From NCBI GenBank assembly GCA_016215315.1, contig JACRKG010000012.1:1-35915 (forward strand): a DNA stretch of 35,915 nucleotides. The letters are read 5' to 3'. Positions 14,758-22,978 of this stretch are shown one piece after another. Both the position numbers and the translations under genes were made by a program. The stretch's first letter is position 1, and every line of letters starts with the position of its first letter. The DNA is from Candidatus Woesearchaeota archaeon. GTDB taxonomy: Archaea; Nanobdellota; Nanobdellia; Woesearchaeales; ARS49. Under the pieces are notes generated by a model. That model saw only the letters and a list, made by a program, of their open reading frames with translations. It searched no databases and was not told the DNA's origin.

Positions 14758-15729
14758 TTAGTATTTATTCTTATTGAACTTATCAATATCTGCTTCGACC
14801 ATCATTCTTACTAGTTCTTTGAATTTTACTTTTGGTTCCCAGCCCAATTCTTTTTTTGCTTTACTGTAATCACCAATCAAATGATCTACTTCTGCAGGCC
14901 TCATGAATCTTGCATCTTGTTTCACATATTTTTGCCAATCATCTATGCCTGCTATTTTGAATGATTCTTCTAAGAATTCTTTAATAGAGTGAGTTTCTCC
15001 AGTTGCAATAACATAATCGCTTGGTTTTTCTTGTTGTAACATCAACCACATTGCTTCAACAAAATCTCCCGCAAAACCCCAATCTCTTTTTGCATCAAGA
15101 TTTCCAAGAACTAAATCTTTAGCTAAGCCTAATTTTATTCTAGCAACACCATCAGTAATTTTTCTTGTAACAAATTCTAAACCTCTTCTAGGACTTTCAT
15201 GATTAAAACACATTCCGCTAGTAGTAAACATATCATAACTCTCCCGGTAATTAACCGTTATCCAGTGTGCGTAAACTTTTGCCACAGCATAAGGACTTCT
15301 CGGATAAAAAGGAGTTTTTTCATTTTGAGGAATTTCTATAACTTTGCCAAACATTTCACTGCTTGATGCTTGATAAAATTTTATTTTAGGATCAACAGAA
15401 TGTATTGCTTCTAATATTTTTGTAACTCCAACACCCGTTACGTCTGCTGTGAGTGCGGGTTGTTCCCAAGAAGTTTTAACAAATGATTGCGATCCTAAAT
15501 TATACACTTCATCAGGCCTAACTTTCTGAACAACGCTAGTTAATGATGCTTGATCGGTTAAATCTGCACCAAATAATTCTAGTTTATCCATTATGTGCTC
15601 TATTCTGCTAATATTAGGTAAACTTACTCTTCTAACAATTCCACAAACACGATAACCTTTGTTGAGAAGAAATTCTGCAAGATAAGAACCATCTTGTCCA
15701 GTAATGCCTGTTAGTAATGCCGTTTTCAT
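14758..15729 (-). CDS. gmd: GDP-mannose 4,6-dehydratase
   Basis: The enzyme converts GDP-mannose to GDP-4-keto-6-deoxymannose, the precursor of GDP-fucose, rhamnose and related sugars of surface polysaccharides. Diagnostic blocks: [13 protein letters not shown] (residues 7-19, NAD(P) site), [10 protein letters not shown] with the catalytic Ser/Thr-Glu region, [12 protein letters not shown] (Tyr-x3-Lys), NHESPRRG and the C-terminal [12 protein letters not shown]. Starting at ATG 15729 gives 323 residues, close to short bacterial homologues; the upstream start at 15780 would add 17 residues that the family lacks. It is divergent from an ABC exporter, which may move a glycan or lipid. Confidence 0.92.
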   Translation of the reverse strand: MKTALLTGITGQDGSYLAEFLLNKGYRVCGIVRRVSLPNISRIEHIMDKLELFGADLTDQASLTSVVQKVRPDEVYNLGSQSFVKTSWEQPALTADVTGVGVTKILEAIHSVDPKIKFYQASSSEMFGKVIEIPQNEKTPFYPRSPYAVAKVYAHWITVNYRESYDMFTTSGMCFNHESPRRGLEFVTRKITDGVARIKLGLAKDLVLGNLDAKRDWGFAGDFVEAMWLMLQQEKPSDYVIATGETHSIKEFLEESFKIAGIDDWQKYVKQDARFMRPAEVDHLIGDYSKAKKELGWEPKVKFKELVRMMVEADIDKFNKNKY

Positions 15730-15794
15730 GAATAGAAAGACAGTTTGTTTATTTAAAATGATTATTATTTTATCATCCACTCAAACCAGGAACC

Positions 15795-15815
15795 TTTCAG
15801 TAACCTTTTTATACC
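15795..15815 (+). promoter_or_regulatory. TATA box with an upstream TTTCAGTAAC element
   Basis: TTTTTATACC (15806-15815) would direct transcription from about 15840 toward the ABC gene at 15848. Directly upstream, TTTCAGTAAC (15795-15804) resembles the TTTC(C)AGTAA and TTTCGGTAA repeats ahead of the winged-helix gene at 28091. Only one copy is present here. Confidence 0.35.
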
Positions 15816-15847
15816 TTTAAATTACTCATTACTTAAAAAGAGGCTAT

Positions 15848-17620
15848 ATGAACGACGCATACTCAATAGATAAAAATAGTTCTGAATTTCTTGGAGTTAT
15901 AAAAGTAGTTTTTAGAAGTGCAATCAAAGAATTTCCCAAGATTTCTATAGGTTTTGCTTTTTTAGCAATAATTTCAGCACTATTATTCACTATTGGTCCT
16001 AAAATTTTGCAGCAAATAATAGACGCAATCATTGCAAGAACAGATTTGAAAGAGTTTTGGAGTTTATTCATTTTTTATGGTTTATGTTTATTATTTGGTG
16101 CAGTTTGTAAGTTTGGTGCGCAAAAAACTAGTTTTTACATAGCAACACAAATAGAAGACAATTGGAGATATTTGGGTTTAGATCATTATTATAATTTATA
16201 CCTTGCATGGCATGATAAGCATGATTCTGGAGAAGTAGGAAGTAAAATAGATAAAGGAGGCAGCGCTGTTTTTGTTGTTATTTTTGAACTTTTTGGAAAT
16301 AATCTTTTAGTTTCTTTTATAACAATAATATTCATAATTGCATATACTTTCTGGATTCTGCCTTCATTTGGCTGGTGGCTTATAGCGCCCTTACCAATAT
16401 ATGTTATTGTGACTTTTTTTATTTCAAGAAAAATAGCAAAAGGTCAAGCACACTTAAACTATTTAGCAGAAACTTCTAACAGAGCATTATATGACGGAGT
16501 TGGTAATGTAAGAACAGTGAAAGCATTCGGAAAAGAGGGATATGAAAAAGAGTATTACGCAAAAAAATGGAGCGGATATCATACTTTTGAGTACAGAGTT
16601 GAAAAACTTTTTTTTATTCAAGACTTTATACAAACAACAATAGAAATAACAACAAGAACTGCACTATTAATTTATTGTGTTTTTGCAGCATTCAAAGGAT
16701 ACATAACTGTGGGACAAGTAATTTTATTAATTAATTACCAACAAATGACTTTCTCGCCTTTAGCTCAACTAAACCAATTATTTACTAGACTGAGAAGAAA
16801 TGCAAAAAAAGTTTCCAGACTATTTAACATAATTTCAGAAAGTGATAAATTAAAAGACAAACCTGATTCAGTACAAATAGCACGTTTAAACAAAGAGATT
16901 CTCATAAAAAATGTAAACTTTGTTTATGCAGGAAATATTGCTGCATTGCACAACATAAACTTGAAGATTCCTGCAGGAACAACAACAGCATTAGTAGGAA
17001 AAAGCGGGGCTGGAAAATCTACTTTTGCATTACTGTTAATGAGATTCTACGACCCAGAACAAGGAACTATCACTTTTGATGGAATTAATTTAAGAGACAT
17101 CAAACGATCTTCTTTAAGAGATCAAATGACTTGGATACCTCAAGATGTAAGCTTGTTCAACAGAACAATAAAAGAAAATATTGCTTACGGAATAAAGAAC
17201 GCCTCACAAAAAGTAATTGAAGACGCTGCAAAACTAGCTCATGCACATGAATTTATACTCCAAACACCCAAAGGATACAATTCCATAATAGGTGAAAGAG
17301 GAGTAAAGTTATCTGGAGGACAAAGACAAAGATTAGCAATAGCCAGAGCATTACTAAAAAATCCCGGTGTTCTAATAATGGACGAATCAACAAGCCATTT
17401 AGATAGTGAAACAGAAAAAGCAATAAGTGAATCAATACAAAATTTAAGACACAAAACAACCCAAATAATTATAGCACACAGGCTTTCAACAATACTTCAT
17501 GCAGACCAAATAGTTGTTTTTGATAAAGGAAAAGTCCTGGCCGTAGGAAAACATAAAGAACTATTAAAAAATAAAATTTACAAAAAACTATACGATCTGC
17601 AATTTCACAGGAAAGAATGA
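15848..17620 (+). CDS. ABC exporter half-transporter (membrane and ATPase domains fused)
   Basis: A 590-residue type IV ABC half-transporter of the MsbA/LmrA style that works as a homodimer. Residues 1-330 contain about six membrane helices. The ATPase domain has Walker A GKSGAGKST (about 384-392), LSGGQRQRLAIARAL (about 487-501), Walker B VLIMDEST (about 508-515) and the switch His in IIAHRLST. Export of a lipid, glycan or peptide is likely; the substrate is not readable. The start is ATG 15848 after GAGG. A small lipoprotein gene follows 36 bases downstream. Confidence 0.93.
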   Translation: MNDAYSIDKNSSEFLGVIKVVFRSAIKEFPKISIGFAFLAIISALLFTIGPKILQQIIDAIIARTDLKEFWSLFIFYGLCLLFGAVCKFGAQKTSFYIATQIEDNWRYLGLDHYYNLYLAWHDKHDSGEVGSKIDKGGSAVFVVIFELFGNNLLVSFITIIFIIAYTFWILPSFGWWLIAPLPIYVIVTFFISRKIAKGQAHLNYLAETSNRALYDGVGNVRTVKAFGKEGYEKEYYAKKWSGYHTFEYRVEKLFFIQDFIQTTIEITTRTALLIYCVFAAFKGYITVGQVILLINYQQMTFSPLAQLNQLFTRLRRNAKKVSRLFNIISESDKLKDKPDSVQIARLNKEILIKNVNFVYAGNIAALHNINLKIPAGTTTALVGKSGAGKSTFALLLMRFYDPEQGTITFDGINLRDIKRSSLRDQMTWIPQDVSLFNRTIKENIAYGIKNASQKVIEDAAKLAHAHEFILQTPKGYNSIIGERGVKLSGGQRQRLAIARALLKNPGVLIMDESTSHLDSETEKAISESIQNLRHKTTQIIIAHRLSTILHADQIVVFDKGKVLAVGKHKELLKNKIYKKLYDLQFHRKE

Positions 17621-17656
17621 ATAAAATTTATTAATGAGCAAATATTTTTAACAATT

Positions 17657-18025
17657 ATGCTAAAAAAATCAATTTTGATTTTACTTTTATTGCTTCTATT
17701 TATTGCTTGCACAGCACCCATCAAAAAAGATAATCCTACAGCAGATAGTTTAATACAAAAAGCGGACGAATTAGAAAAAACTGCTAAAGAATACGACTCA
17801 AAAGTCCATGAAATAGCTAAAGATAAATTCACGTTTGAAAAAGCAGAACAAGCAAGAAAAGAGCTCGAACAATCAGTAAAATACTATAAAGAATCTTTAG
17901 ATGCCAATAATGAAGCAATTATCATACTTGAAAACTCAAAAAATTCCTCACTTACAGAGCAAATAAAACAAAGAAAATTTTTCAGCAAAAAAAATGCCAA
18001 AATTCATGAATGTAATAATATATGA
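17657..18025 (+). CDS. Coiled-coil lipoprotein with an in-frame UGA near the end
   Basis: The product starts with a basic-hydrophobic signal (LKKSILILLLLLLFI) and a lipobox IACT (Cys18). The mature part is a long charged helix, probably coiled coil (LIQKADELEKTAKEYDSKV and onward). The frame stops at TGA 18023-18025 after 122 residues. The same frame then stays open to TAA 18158-18160 and keeps the same charged, helical composition (NVIIAHGEKTFTPEIKN, KKCEEELGG). The ancestral gene was therefore probably 17657-18160. Either a nonsense mutation shortened it or the UGA is read through. Other genes here use UGA as a normal stop. No family is recognised. Confidence 0.6.
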   Translation: MLKKSILILLLLLLFIACTAPIKKDNPTADSLIQKADELEKTAKEYDSKVHEIAKDKFTFEKAEQARKELEQSVKYYKESLDANNEAIIILENSKNSSLTEQIKQRKFFSKKNAKIHECNNI

Positions 18026-18267
18026 CTTGACTTGCTTAATGTAATTATAGCTCACGGAGAAAAAACATTTACTCCAGAAATAAAAAACTTAATGAGCAAA
18101 GAAAAAAAATGCGAAGAAGAACTTGGCGGTTTGATGCAGAACAATTCTTCTCTTGCTTAATCACATCCTCTCTTTTTAATTTATTAGGATTAAATTTATA
18201 ATTAAAACAAAGAATTAATCAGAATTAGTGCTAAACACATTAAAGGAAATCAAATTTGAGGAAAAAA

Positions 18268-18627
18268 ATGTCAGAATCAAACCTTGAGAAAGTAAGACGC
18301 ACTCTTCACGGTCAAATGCTAGAAGTTATTCTTTTTGAAGGCGCGGAATTTAAGAATTGGCAATATACTTCAACAACTCCATTCTTGGATAAATATATGA
18401 ACGCTTCAAAAGACGATGACTTGAGATATATGGCTGGCGAAAGAATGACAGATAAACCCGGAGTAAAAATTATTGGTTATGTCGTGGATGTAACTGAAAC
18501 ATATCTTGTAATGAGAACTGGTTGGGGAAAAAATAATCCTTGTGAAGACATGCCAGGATGGCGTATAGACCATGATTGCATTTATTTTTCATCTCTTTGT
18601 TTGAAGCGTGAAGCTTCCAATAGTTAA
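18268..18627 (+). CDS. Small unknown soluble protein
   Basis: A 119-residue protein. ATG 18268 is chosen over TTG 18256 because GAGG (18258-18261) is well placed for it. No family is recognised. The sequence looks like a compact beta-rich domain: RRTLHGQMLEVILFEGAEF, then a Tyr- and Asp-containing middle, then VKIIGYVVDVTETYLVMRTGWG and CEDMPGWRIDHDCIYFSSLC. The three or four cysteines at the end could bind metal or pair. It stands alone with about 110 bases upstream and 170 bases downstream free of genes. Confidence 0.65.
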   Translation: MSESNLEKVRRTLHGQMLEVILFEGAEFKNWQYTSTTPFLDKYMNASKDDDLRYMAGERMTDKPGVKIIGYVVDVTETYLVMRTGWGKNNPCEDMPGWRIDHDCIYFSSLCLKREASNS

Positions 18628-18714
18628 TTTTTAAATTAAAAAAAAATAACGAATTCTAATTAATTTATTGAACATAGAAAGAAATAGTAGAAAGCTTTAA
18701 ACTAAAAAGTTTCT

Positions 18715-18801
18715 AAAATCAACAACGTTGAAATGTTGAGATTTTACAAACGAAAGTTTTATATACTCAGTGTATAATATTGTATAGTCAGTGAATAATA
18801 T
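18715..18801 (+). promoter_or_regulatory. Promoter and operator-like repeats of the MNT/HEPN pair
   Basis: TTTTATATA (18757-18765) is the TATA box. TCAGTGTATAATAT (18767-18780) and TCAGTGAATAATAT (18788-18801) are 14-bp direct repeats differing at one base and spaced 21 bp, about two helical turns. They cover the start of transcription and the ATG. Upstream, 18715-18724 and 18734-18745 form an inverted repeat (AAAATCAACA against TGTTGAGATTTT with a two-base bulge). The encoded protein has an HTH domain, so these are good candidates for self-repression sites. Confidence 0.55.
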
Positions 18802-19429
18802 GAAAAACTACCAAGATACAGAAAACAGAATTTTAGGATATTTATTGAGGAATCCTCTAGAAAGCAATAGTCTACGCCAGATTGCAGTAGATACAAAACT
18901 ATCTTACGTGACAGTGCATAAGCTAATTCCTTACTTGCTCAAAAGAAAATTAATCAAGTTGGAAAAAAAAGGAAAAGCCAATCTTACGTCCATAAATTTT
19001 GAAGATGCATCTATAGAAAAGCTTAGCTCTGCCATGTTATATGAAAAAAGCAAATTTCTGATGAAATACCCTTCGCTTGTTCTTTTAACTAGAGAAATAG
19101 AGGAAGCTTTAGCAGGAAGTTTCTATATTTTATTGCTTTTTGGAAGTTACGCTAAAGAAAAATCCATGAGTGACTCAGATGTAGATCTCTTTTTTATAAC
19201 GCCCCGCCAGCAAGACATTGAAGTGTACCAAGAGAAAATTAATAAAGCTTTAAAATTATACCCAAAAATAAAAAAAGATTTTAAGATAGTTTCAACAAAA
19301 GATTTTATGGATATGTTAAATCAAAAATATACTGTTGGCCTGAGTGTTTTTCAACACGGGATCGTGCTTTTCGGAGCGGAACATTATTATTCAATGGTGA
19401 AATCATATGTTAGAACTAAAGGATATTGA
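18800..19429 (+). CDS. HTH plus minimal nucleotidyltransferase (MNT) protein, antitoxin
   Basis: The 209-residue protein combines a winged-helix DNA-binding domain (residues 5-60: NRILGYLLRNPLESNSLRQI, SYVTVHKLIPYLLKRKLI) with a DNA polymerase beta-like minimal nucleotidyltransferase. The catalytic pattern is FGSYAKEKSMSDSDVDLFF, that is GS then DxD. In HEPN/MNT systems the MNT protein modifies and neutralises the HEPN RNase; here it probably also represses its own promoter through the attached HTH. I chose ATG 18800 over GTG 18791. The HEPN gene overlaps its end by 23 bases. Confidence 0.85.
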   Translation: MKNYQDTENRILGYLLRNPLESNSLRQIAVDTKLSYVTVHKLIPYLLKRKLIKLEKKGKANLTSINFEDASIEKLSSAMLYEKSKFLMKYPSLVLLTREIEEALAGSFYILLLFGSYAKEKSMSDSDVDLFFITPRQQDIEVYQEKINKALKLYPKIKKDFKIVSTKDFMDMLNQKYTVGLSVFQHGIVLFGAEHYYSMVKSYVRTKGY

Positions 19430-20018
19430 ACAAGCTAAAAAACTCTTTGAAGAATGGGATTTAAATCGAGTCTGGCATAGTCCAGCACCTGAATTTATCG
19501 AACACTCCAAAAAGAAAGCTAAAAACTCTCTCAACTTGGCAATTTACCTACTGGATAAAATTGAAAAGACTAAAGAATTAGATGATAATGACACAGTAAC
19601 AATTTGGATAGTTACATTGGACTATTATTCAATGTTTTTCGAAGTAGAATATTTATTGGGACTTGACGGCAGAAAACTTCCTGAAGGCACCAAAGACACA
19701 CATAAAACAATTTACCTGGCTTTTCTTTATTACTATGTCATTAAAGGTTCTGAACTTGAGCGGAAAAAACCTAAAGAGATGACCACTAGTAGAATGTCAA
19801 AAGCACTAACTCTGTTCAAAACATTACAAGATGAAACATTGGAACTTCAAAGAGTAAAGAAAAGTGTTAAAGATTTAAAAACACAACGAGAGCAAAGACA
19901 CGCCCTAACTTACAAAATGAGCAGAACAGCAGAAATTTCTGAAGCCAAGAGAAGCATAGAAAAAGCAACAGAATTTAGACAATTGGTCGAGGAATATATT
20001 CTATCAAAAAGAAGATGA
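19407..20018 (+). CDS. HEPN domain protein, probable RNase toxin
   Basis: The 203-residue, all-helical protein follows the MNT gene with a 23-base overlap, the usual order and coupling of this toxin-antitoxin class. Helices with aromatic faces (YYSMFFEVEYLLG, YLAFLYYYVIKG) suit the HEPN bundle. The usual RNase motif is Arg-x4-6-His near the third helix; here the closest match is REQRH at residues 161-165, with only three residues between. It could be an RNase with an altered motif or a variant whose catalytic pair I have misplaced. The call relies partly on context. Confidence 0.7.
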   Translation: MLELKDIEQAKKLFEEWDLNRVWHSPAPEFIEHSKKKAKNSLNLAIYLLDKIEKTKELDDNDTVTIWIVTLDYYSMFFEVEYLLGLDGRKLPEGTKDTHKTIYLAFLYYYVIKGSELERKKPKEMTTSRMSKALTLFKTLQDETLELQRVKKSVKDLKTQREQRHALTYKMSRTAEISEAKRSIEKATEFRQLVEEYILSKRR

Positions 20019-20055
20019 ACGCCTAAAATTTCGTGGCTACCAAGAAATATTAAGT

Positions 20056-20100
20056 TACTGACATGTCATTATCTTAAGAAGTATATAAACAATACTGACA
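20056..20100 (+). promoter_or_regulatory. Promoter flanked by repeated TACTGACA boxes
   Basis: TACTGACA occurs at 20056-20063 and 20093-20100, on both sides of a TATA box (GTATATAAAC, 20081-20090). The first box also forms the palindrome TGACATGTCA (20059-20068). An inverted CTGACA core (TGTCAG) occurs again near 20330-20335, just before the second promoter (TTTTATAC around 20354-20361). The arrangement suggests one repressor acting on both promoters. Confidence 0.4.
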
Positions 20101-20221
20101 GGGTAAAAAACACAAACGATTAATTTTTCCTTCTTTCTGCAGAAAAGTTTTCAGTAGAAATAACCCGCCAATATTAAGAAACCCAATTTCTTTTTTATCG
20201 TTGGTTCTTCGATTGTTTAAC

Positions 20222-20304
20222 AATCCGTCAAAAAGCAGAAAGCTTTAAAAGTCAAAGACGGATTCTTTGTCTTCATATGGGGCTGATATATAGCTCTTGA
20301 CTTT
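20222..20304 (+). ncRNA. Candidate structured RNA with two competing folds
   Basis: This gene-free stretch (20019-20383) contains a compact three-way junction. The outer stem AAAGTCAA/TTGACTTT (20248-20255 and 20297-20304) encloses AGAC/GTCT (20256-20259 and 20269-20272) and GGGCT/AGCTC (20280-20284 and 20292-20296). A separate upstream segment, AATCCGTC (20222-20229), is perfectly complementary to GACGGATT (20257-20264), which would destroy the second stem or make a pseudoknot with its loop. Another small hairpin AAAGC/GCTTT (20232-20246) lies between them. It could be a regulatory leader or a small RNA of the element. Strand is assumed from the neighbours. Confidence 0.4.
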
Positions 20305-20383
20305 ATTCTGGTTTATTAAAAACATCAGTGTCAGCACATTAATTGTACAAGGGTTTTATACTCAATAAAAAACCACGAGTGTG

Positions 20384-20812
20384 ATGAAGAGTATGAAAAA
20401 CATCTTTGAAAAAGTAAATGACTTAAAAAAGTTGGTCAAGATTACTGTTCCAGAAGTTAACAGTGATGAATTGCACTTATTTATCGATCATGTTATTCGT
20501 TTTCAAGATGGTTCTAGAAAATGCTTGACTGAAATAGAACAACGCATTAGAGAGACACTGCTACAGCAAGGTTATGCTGCTAAAAGTGTCCGTAATTGGT
20601 TAAGGTTAGATAGATTGCCTGAATTTTTACGTGAAGAAATTCGCAATGGAAAGCGCAGTTTCAAGAATGCCATTCAGTTTTATCAAAATCATAAATTAAG
20701 AACAGATCGTGAAAAAGAAAAAGAAATTGTTAACGATATAAGAAATTTTGTTAATAAAGATATTAATGAATTTGTTGATGGAGTGTTAGATCATGTACGA
20801 AGGAGAATATAA
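20384..20812 (+). CDS. ParB/KorB-like helix-turn-helix protein
   Basis: The 142-residue protein (starts at 20384 or 20393 are both possible; a TATA box near 20354-20361 favours a short or absent leader) contains a segment typical of the DNA-binding domain of ParB-type proteins: YAAKSVRNWLRLDRLPEF followed by LREEIRNGKRSFKNAIQFY. In ParB this reads S..xNxLRLLxLPEEV...I..GxxSxxHA. The N-terminal ParB nuclease-like domain is absent, so it is a short HTH protein, perhaps a regulator or partition/relaxation adaptor. Its stop overlaps the integrase start by 20 bases, indicating coupling with the recombinase. Confidence 0.55.
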   Translation: MKSMKNIFEKVNDLKKLVKITVPEVNSDELHLFIDHVIRFQDGSRKCLTEIEQRIRETLLQQGYAAKSVRNWLRLDRLPEFLREEIRNGKRSFKNAIQFYQNHKLRTDREKEKEIVNDIRNFVNKDINEFVDGVLDHVRRRI

Positions 20813-21572
20813 AAAACCAAAAAAATACCACAAAATACCAACCCCTTTCAGTAAAGCGCAATTGCAAAAGCTTTTCGAGAGTCTTGAAAATGGTAAAATT
20901 TCAATGATTTGTTTTGTTAGTTTAATAACTGGTATGCGATTATCAGAAGTGTTAACTCTGAAAGTTAGTGATATAGAATGGGAGCTCAAAAGAATAGTAA
21001 AACAAAAGACAAAAGGAGGAAAACCAAGAGTTTACTATTTATCAGATAATTCAATTGAAATATTGAAAAAGTGGATTGTTTTATTAGGAGATACAGACTA
21101 TGTTTTTCCTTCACAAAATAATAACCTCAATTATGTGAATCCGAAAGGTTTTTATGGAGAATTCAGAAAATATCTGAAAAAATCAAACCTATGGATTCTA
21201 GATTATGCCTGTGCTAATAATACACAAAAGCACAAATTTACGTTCCACACTTTTAGAACAACATTTTGTTCATTGCTTATTAATTCAGGAGTAGATATTT
21301 ACACAACAAAAGAATTAATGGGGCATTCCAAAATTTCCACAACCGAAAGATACTACATTTACCTCGGAGATCCAAAATTAAAAGAAGGAATACAACAAGT
21401 ATTCGGAAGAAAACAAACAGAACCACAAAAAAAAGACTCTCTCTTACCACAACAAGATCACAACACACAAGATCCACTAAAATTATTACAACTACAATTA
21501 GTAAACAATCAAATAAGTATAGAAGATTATGAGAAAAAAGCGGAAATATTAATAAAATTCAATCATCTTTAA
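20793..21572 (+). CDS. Tyrosine recombinase (integrase), catalytic domain with SHOCT-like tail
   Basis: Catalyses site-specific strand exchange. All catalytic positions are visible: Arg49 (ITGMRLSEVL), a Lys in TKGGK (about residues 73-77), His152 and Arg155 (FHTFRTTF), His178 (LMGHSKISTT) and the Tyr187 nucleophile (ERYYIYL). The catalytic domain begins almost at once, so the N-terminal core-binding domain of XerC/D-type enzymes is missing; the ParB-like protein encoded just upstream could supply DNA binding. Residues 232-252 (LKLLQLQLVNNQISIEDYEK and onward) resemble a SHOCT motif. It converges tail to tail with the 415-codon gene, overlapping by 14 bases. Confidence 0.88.
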   Translation: MYEGEYKKPKKYHKIPTPFSKAQLQKLFESLENGKISMICFVSLITGMRLSEVLTLKVSDIEWELKRIVKQKTKGGKPRVYYLSDNSIEILKKWIVLLGDTDYVFPSQNNNLNYVNPKGFYGEFRKYLKKSNLWILDYACANNTQKHKFTFHTFRTTFCSLLINSGVDIYTTKELMGHSKISTTERYYIYLGDPKLKEGIQQVFGRKQTEPQKKDSLLPQQDHNTQDPLKLLQLQLVNNQISIEDYEKKAEILIKFNHL

Positions 21573-22767
21573 CTATTTCACCAGACGGACGATTAGTATA
21601 ACTGAACCCAATAGAACTATAATAAACTCCATTAAAAGGAACTTTAATTTCTTTACCTTTAATAGAATCTAACCACTCTTCTTTTCCAGGCCAAGACCTG
21701 CCATTCTTTACACACCACCTTGAATATTCTATCATCTCGGGATTAAACAGCAATTTTTCGTCTAAGTCTAAATATTTTACCAAATATTTGCCTAATTTAT
21801 TCAAGACTTTTTTGTATATTTCATTCACGAGTTGAGGATAATTAAAAATTAGTTTTGTTGTTAAATTTATAACCACAATTTCATAAATTAACTCCCTACT
21901 AAAGTTAATATTAAAAAAAGTAACACATAATTTAATTAAAACCGTATAAGGAAGAACAAAAGCATTGAACCATTTGAAATAATTTCCTTTAAGATATTTA
22001 TCATAACTAAATTTATCTTTCTTTTCTAAATCTAATCTTATTTTCCAAAAGTAATCAGGTTCAGACATTGCATATGAAGCATCATATTTAATGGCTTGAA
22101 AACCTTCTTTACTGAATTGTATACTCATGTGTAATATTTCTTGAAGTGATTTCTCAAAACATATGAAAGCTTCTGAGAAAGTTTTACAGTACGATAATTT
22201 TTTTGAAAATTTTGTATCGTTTTCTAAAGAGCCCACAAGAAAATCTTTTTCATCCTTTGTAAAAAACACATCTCTATTTTGTCTTATAAAATCAAAGAAA
22301 GGATTCAGATTGGCTTTAAAACCTTCGATGCGATGACATTTTCTTGTGCGTCTTTTTTTATTTTTCACATGTTCCAGTCTTTCTTTTATTAGAATTTTCT
22401 TATCTAACCAATTATTCAAGCTTAATCTTTTCATACAATCCCAAACAGAAGCATGATTTATTTTTTTCTTATACTTTGATTCGATCTCTTGAATGACTTG
22501 TTTTGTTTCGCTTTTTATTGTTTTTTTCATATTTTCTTCATGTTTTTTTAGTTTCTTTTCCTTTTCATACGGAGCATATTTTTCCTCTTGCTCTAGCTTC
22601 TCAATAACTTCTTTGGATTGTAATTTATATGTTTTAATAACATCTTCCATCTTTTTCTGGATTTCATATTTTTTAGAAACTCCTTTCTTACTTTCCCATT
22701 CTTTACAGAGTATTTTGTAAATAAACCAATCATTAATATTTGATAGATCGAAATCTTTTCTTGTCAT
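21559..22767 (-). CDS. Large unknown protein of the mobile element
   Basis: I do not recognise a family. The start is ATG 22767 (402 residues), because a TATA-like box near 22793 makes this a leaderless start; an upstream start at 22806 is less likely. Residues 20-100 are highly charged and probably coiled coil (KKMEDVIKTYKLQSKEVIEK, HEENMKKTIKSETKQVIQEI). Then comes a segment that could be a winged helix (INHASVWDCMKRLSLNNWLD), a basic patch (KNKKRRTRKCHR), and a long helical body with hydrophobic segments (FNAFVLPYTVLIKLCVTFF). It ends with a WPGKEEWLDSIKG region. It is divergent from the two ribbon-helix-helix genes. Confidence 0.6.
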   Translation of the reverse strand: MTRKDFDLSNINDWFIYKILCKEWESKKGVSKKYEIQKKMEDVIKTYKLQSKEVIEKLEQEEKYAPYEKEKKLKKHEENMKKTIKSETKQVIQEIESKYKKKINHASVWDCMKRLSLNNWLDKKILIKERLEHVKNKKRRTRKCHRIEGFKANLNPFFDFIRQNRDVFFTKDEKDFLVGSLENDTKFSKKLSYCKTFSEAFICFEKSLQEILHMSIQFSKEGFQAIKYDASYAMSEPDYFWKIRLDLEKKDKFSYDKYLKGNYFKWFNAFVLPYTVLIKLCVTFFNINFSRELIYEIVVINLTTKLIFNYPQLVNEIYKKVLNKLGKYLVKYLDLDEKLLFNPEMIEYSRWCVKNGRSWPGKEEWLDSIKGKEIKVPFNGVYYSSIGFSYTNRPSGEIVKDD

Positions 22768-22831
22768 TATTACCCTACCGAGAAATATGTTAGTAATATT
22801 TAACACTTACTGTAAATTACGGATAGTTACA

Positions 22832-22978
22832 ATGAAAAAGTACAGAAACATAACCATTGCTTTTGAAAAGAGCTCATTCAATAAGCTTAAGCAGATTTGC
22901 ATAGAAGAATCAAGAAGCATATCAAATTATGTGAAATTTATTTTGAAAGAGAGTTTGAGAAATGAAAAGAAGAAATAA
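22832..22978 (+). CDS. Ribbon-helix-helix DNA-binding protein (48 residues)
   Basis: Starting at ATG 22832 the product matches the CopG/Arc-type ribbon-helix-helix pattern: a strand (NITIAFEKSSFNKL), helix A (NKLKQICIEESR), a turn and helix B (SISNYVKFILKESL). The upstream start at 22787 would add 15 residues outside the fold. It is divergent from the 22767 gene across 64 bases, so it may repress that promoter or its own. Its end overlaps the next ribbon-helix-helix gene by 17 bases. Confidence 0.7.
   Translation: MKKYRNITIAFEKSSFNKLKQICIEESRSISNYVKFILKESLRNEKKK

Noticed and set aside
18023..18025. Selenocysteine or tryptophan at the in-frame UGA
   Set aside because: Other genes here end at UGA, no SECIS-like hairpin was evident, and a nonsense mutation is simpler; the observation itself is kept as a finding.
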